NCBI GenBank assembly: GCA_001801515.1
Contig: MGXX01000066.1
Location: 1-16,576, forward strand
From: Gammaproteobacteria bacterium RIFCSPHIGHO2_12_FULL_38_11
GTDB taxonomy: Bacteria > Pseudomonadota > Gammaproteobacteria > Coxiellales > Coxiellaceae
Direction of reading: 5' to 3'
Length of the DNA: 16,576 nucleotides
Position numbers and translations under genes: made by a program. Below, one piece after another: positions 14,125-16,576 of this stretch. How positions within the stretch are numbered: position 1 is the stretch's first letter; the number at the start of each line of letters is the position of its first letter. Below the pieces are notes generated by a model. It was not told where the DNA came from and did no database searches. It worked only from the letters and a program-made list of their open reading frames with translations.

Positions 14125-15069
14125 ATGAATCTAGATTACCTTGAATTCGAACAGCCCATTGCAGAACTTGAAGAAAAAATAGCCGAATTACGACGTGTTA
14201 GTGCTGATCAAAATATTGACATCAGCGATGAAGTTGCGAAACTCGAACAAAAAAATAATGAATTAACCCGCTCTATTTTTTCAAAACTATCTGATCAGCA
14301 AATTGTGCAAGTGGCACGTCATCCTTTGCGTCCGTATACATTCGACTATATTGAAAAAATATTTACAGATTTTGATGAGTTGCATGGTGATCGTCATTCA
14401 TCTAATGGCGCCTCTATTATTGGTGGATTGGCACGGTTAAATGGCGAAGCGGTTATGGTGATGGGGCATCAAAAGGGGCGCACAACAAAAGAAAAAGTGA
14501 TGCGTAATTTTGGAATGGCCTCTCCTCAAGCCTTTCGTAAAGCCTTACGTTTAATGAAATTGGCTGAAAAATTTAATATCCCATTATTTACTTTTATTGA
14601 CACACCCGGTGCGTATCCGGGTATTACAGCAGAAGAAAAAAATCAAAGTGAAGCCATCGCGCGAAATTTATATGAAATGGCGGAATTAAGAACGCCGATT
14701 ATTGCCACCATTTTAGGGGAAGGTTGTTCTGGTGGTGCATTAGCGTTAGGTGTAGCGGATCGCACATTAATGCTGCAATACAGTTATTATTCTGTTATTT
14801 CGCCTGAAGGTTGTGCGTCTATTTTATGGAAGAGCGCGGAAAAAGCGGGGGAAGCGGCCGAAGCGCTTAATCTCACTGCAAAAAGATTGTTATCATTAAA
14901 ATTAATTCATGAAGTGATTGAAGAACCTTTGGGTGGGGCGCATCGCAATCCGGGTGCGATGGCGGAATCCTTAAAAGCAGTATTAGCAGCGAATTTAAAA
15001 TCCTTACAAACAGCGTCACTCGATGATTTGGTGCAAGCCCGTCAGAATTTTTGGATGAATACTATATAA
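14125..15069 (+). CDS. accA: Acetyl-CoA carboxylase carboxyltransferase subunit alpha
   Basis: A 314-residue protein, close to the usual AccA length. With AccD it transfers the carboxyl group from carboxybiotin to acetyl-CoA, making malonyl-CoA for fatty acid synthesis. I start at ATG 14125 because [19 protein letters not shown] matches the known N terminus (E. coli [19 protein letters not shown], from memory). The frame runs upstream into trhO DNA and that extension is not conserved. Conserved blocks are [48 protein letters not shown] and [12 protein letters not shown]. The gene lies 7 nt after trhO, without a strong Shine-Dalgarno, so coupling to trhO translation is likely. The accA-tilS order is common in gammaproteobacteria. 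A 30-bp dispersed repeat separates it from tilS. Confidence 0.97.
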   Translation: MNLDYLEFEQPIAELEEKIAELRRVSADQNIDISDEVAKLEQKNNELTRSIFSKLSDQQIVQVARHPLRPYTFDYIEKIFTDFDELHGDRHSSNGASIIGGLARLNGEAVMVMGHQKGRTTKEKVMRNFGMASPQAFRKALRLMKLAEKFNIPLFTFIDTPGAYPGITAEEKNQSEAIARNLYEMAELRTPIIATILGEGCSGGALALGVADRTLMLQYSYYSVISPEGCASILWKSAEKAGEAAEALNLTAKRLLSLKLIHEVIEEPLGGAHRNPGAMAESLKAVLAANLKSLQTASLDDLVQARQNFWMNTI

Positions 15070-15073
15070 TCAG

Positions 15074-15103
15074 CTCAGAGCCCCGAGCGTTAGCGAGTGG
15101 AAG
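15074..15103. repeat. 30-bp dispersed repeat, copy B (between accA and tilS)
   Basis: Identical over 30 bases to 6701-6730. It starts four bases after the accA TAA and ends ten bases before the tilS ATG. Its terminal GTGGAAG places GGAAG nine bases before that ATG, so the repeat appears to supply the tilS ribosome-binding site. The two flanks differ, showing an independent insertion rather than a large duplication. Confidence 0.85.
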
Positions 15104-15112
15104 CGACGAAGC

Positions 15113-16192
15113 ATGCACATGAATTTGCAAAATTGTTTATTAGCGCTCACAAGTAGTCGAAATTTCGTTATCGCTTACAGCGGCGGCATAGATTCCCATG
15201 TCTTATTACACTCAATGTCCGAATTAAAAAAACAAAACCCAGAAATTAATATCCAAGCCATTCACGTGAACCATCAATTAAATCCCTTATCAATAAACTG
15301 GGAAAAACATTGTGAAAAAACATGCGCTGAATTAAATATCCCTATTATTATTGAAAGAATTAATATTAATTTAAAAGCGGGTGACAGTTTAGAAGAACAA
15401 GCACGTAACACACGTTATGAAGTTTTACAAAAACACCTTGATAAAAACAGTGTTTTATTAACAGCGCACAATGCCAATGATCAAGCAGAGACTTTTTTGT
15501 TACAAGCATTGCGTGGTGCAGGTCCAAAAGGTTTATCAGCAATGCCCATTAAAAAAAAGCTGGGTGACAGTTTTCTAATTCGCCCATTATTACATTTTAC
15601 ACGTGAGAAATTAGAAAAATACGCAAAAGAAAATAATTTAAAATGGATTGAGGATGACAGTAACACTGACATAAAATTTAATCGCAATTATTTACGTCAT
15701 GAAATATTTCCCATTTTAAAAAAACGTTTTCCGGCAGTGATGGAAAATTTTTCGCGCAGTGCGCGATTAATGGCAGAGCAAGAAAAAATTATTGCAGATA
15801 TTGCGCGAGATGATTATCAAAAAATAGTGGAGACGCGCTTTATTAAAATAGCACAGAAACGCGGACGGAAGCCTGCGTGTGATTTTAAAATAGCACAGAA
15901 ACGCGGGCGGAAGCCTGCGTGTGATTTTAAAATAGCACAGAAACGCGGGCGGAAGCCTGCGTGTGATTCCTGCGATGCACTTGATCTTAAGCAACTACTT
16001 CTATTATCCGAACCCCGTCAACGCTTAGTCCTTCGTGAATGGTTCCGCCAAAATAATCTCCGCATGCCAAATGAGAAACATTTAAAACAAATTCAAAAAG
16101 ATGTGTTAAACGCAGCACCGGACGCGCATCCGGTTTTTAAATTAGAAGAGGGGGTGTTGATGCGGAAGCGGGGTGTTTTATATTTAAATTAG
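15113..16192 (+). CDS. tilS: tRNA(Ile)-lysidine synthetase TilS with an in-frame repeat insertion
   Basis: A 359-residue enzyme that attaches lysine to C34 of tRNA-Ile(CAU), changing its decoding from AUG to AUA. The PP-loop motif is AYSGGIDSHV (21-30). Other landmarks are HVNHQL (51-56), TAHNANDQAETFLLQALRGAGPKGLSAMP (117-145) and WIEDDSNTDIKFNRNYLRH (178-196). A segment at 244-285 is three copies of a 14-residue unit, KIAQKRGRKPACD plus one residue, inserted between ARDDYQKI and LDLKQLLLLSEPRQRLVLREWF. E. coli TilS has about 430 residues. Here, allowing for the insert, the C-terminal domain is largely missing after GVLYLN. ATG 15113 has GGAAG 9 nt upstream, and a second ATG lies two codons on. 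The frame and the catalytic part are intact, and the gene is normally essential, so it is probably functional. Confidence 0.93.
   Translation: MHMNLQNCLLALTSSRNFVIAYSGGIDSHVLLHSMSELKKQNPEINIQAIHVNHQLNPLSINWEKHCEKTCAELNIPIIIERININLKAGDSLEEQARNTRYEVLQKHLDKNSVLLTAHNANDQAETFLLQALRGAGPKGLSAMPIKKKLGDSFLIRPLLHFTREKLEKYAKENNLKWIEDDSNTDIKFNRNYLRHEIFPILKKRFPAVMENFSRSARLMAEQEKIIADIARDDYQKIVETRFIKIAQKRGRKPACDFKIAQKRGRKPACDFKIAQKRGRKPACDSCDALDLKQLLLLSEPRQRLVLREWFRQNNLRMPNEKHLKQIQKDVLNAAPDAHPVFKLEEGVLMRKRGVLYLN
15842..15967 (+). repeat. Three tandem 42-bp palindromic units inside tilS
   Basis: Units are 15842-15883, 15884-15925 and 15926-15967. Units 2 and 3 are identical, and unit 1 differs at two bases (ATT for TTT, GGA for GGG). 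The length of 42 is divisible by three, so the frame is kept. Each unit contains a hairpin, for example ACGCGGGC (15901-15908), loop GGAA, GCCTGCGT (15913-15920): 8 bp with one G-U and a GNRA-type loop. TAGCACAGAA and GTGTG from the unit also occur in the yibN-grxC spacer. The minus strand is open across the array too. Confidence 0.95.
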
Positions 16193-16540
16193 CACGCCAA
16201 TTCCCTTATCATGCACCAAATTCAATAATTTTAATGACGTTCCGCGCGGATGTTTCGCGCCGATTTCCCATTGCTTTACTGTTGAAGCGCTGGTGTTGAG
16301 ATAGTGTGCAAAGACTGCTTGGCTTAATTTTTCTTTCGTTCTGATTTTTTTAATTTCAGTACTTGATAAGTCTTTTACTTTTGGTAAACACCGAATGTCA
16401 AATTCGCGCATGGTTTTTTCATTAATCATTTTTAGTTTGTAAAGTCCGCGTGCGATTTCATGGGAGACTTCAAGCGGAGTTAGGTATACGAAGGGTTCTT
16501 CTTTGTTTTTTTTTATTTCCTTTATTGCTTTTTTTTTCAT
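16184..16540 (-). CDS. HigA/NadS-type helix-turn-helix DNA-binding protein
   Basis: A 118-residue protein. A Lys-rich N terminus (1-14) is followed by the family segment MREFDIRCLPKVKDLSSTEIKKIR (44-67) and an XRE-type helix-turn-helix, LSQAVFAHYLNTSASTVKQWE (72-92), then GAKHPRGTSLKLLNLVHDKG. MREFD, the SQxxFAxxLN core and the P-G-LKLL ending are typical of NadS/HigA antitoxins or YiaG-like regulators, which usually pair with a RelE/HigB toxin encoded just upstream. Upstream here is beyond the window end, and the 36 nt that remain (16541-16576) show GAGGT as the ribosome site but no identifiable toxin. It converges on tilS and overlaps its last nine bases. It probably binds its own promoter. 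An orphan regulator is the alternative. Confidence 0.8.
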   Translation of the reverse strand: MKKKAIKEIKKNKEEPFVYLTPLEVSHEIARGLYKLKMINEKTMREFDIRCLPKVKDLSSTEIKKIRTKEKLSQAVFAHYLNTSASTVKQWEIGAKHPRGTSLKLLNLVHDKGIGVLI

Positions 16541-16576
16541 CGCTGACCTCGATTAGTTCGTTATTTTTAATTAAAA

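Noticed and set aside
15842..15967. CRISPR-like array.
   Set aside because: The three units are directly adjacent with no spacers, lie inside a coding frame, and no cas gene is near.
15767..15994. Minus-strand open frame across the tilS repeats, with the peptide RRLPPAFLCYFKIT repeated.
   Set aside because: It is the complement of the 42-bp tandem units. The repetition follows from the DNA, and there is no sign of a separate gene. Worth noting only as a property of the element.

Overview
The window is AT-rich chromosomal DNA from a gammaproteobacterium. The clearest evidence is the block gpmI / yibN–grxC–secB–gpsA, with envC and a ctpA-type protease beside gpmI; this arrangement is familiar from Enterobacteria to Legionellales. 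Low GC, a eukaryote-symbiont style AAA-ATPase/nuclease gene, a large solenoid protein of unknown function, a decayed efflux gene and palindromic repeats inside genes would suit a host-associated Legionellales/Coxiellaceae-like bacterium. That placement is inference, because no rRNA gene is present.

Layout. Positions 1-114 hold the 3' end of thyA. It is followed by a minus-strand accessory gene (157-1719) for an AAA-ATPase-like/PD-(D/E)XK protein. A minus-strand envelope and glycolysis cluster runs gpmI -> envC -> ctpA (5817 down to 1777). Diverging from gpmI is the plus-strand cluster yibN (rhodanese), grxC, secB, gpsA (5860-8279). An accessory segment follows: a 905-residue minus-strand protein with tandem ~113-residue helical repeats (8368-11085), next to a frameshifted remnant of a NodT/OprM-type efflux outer-membrane gene (11205-11376). 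Then comes a compact minus-strand operon, mlaA -> PmtA-like methyltransferase -> trmL (13109 down to 11350). Diverging from mlaA is the plus-strand series trhO -> accA -> tilS (13242-16192). It ends tail-to-tail against a minus-strand HigA/NadS-type HTH protein (16184-16540).

The core genes cover glycolysis (GpmI), septal murein cleavage (EnvC, CtpA), redox and protein export (GrxC, SecB), phospholipids and outer-membrane asymmetry (GpsA, AccA, MlaA, PmtA-like), and tRNA wobble modification (TrmL, TrhO, TilS).

The strongest unexplained signal is a family of short, relatively GC-rich palindromic repeats. They occupy the yibN-grxC spacer, sit directly after the stop codons of grxC and accA (an exact 30-bp pair), form a 13-bp stem that encodes the C-terminal tail of TrhO, and appear as a triplicated 42-bp hairpin unit inserted in frame in tilS. 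This resembles the Rickettsia palindromic elements that invade genes in frame, but the sequence is different. Second in interest is the repeat protein at 8368-11085, a candidate host-interaction protein. No stretch longer than 300 bases lacks a gene.
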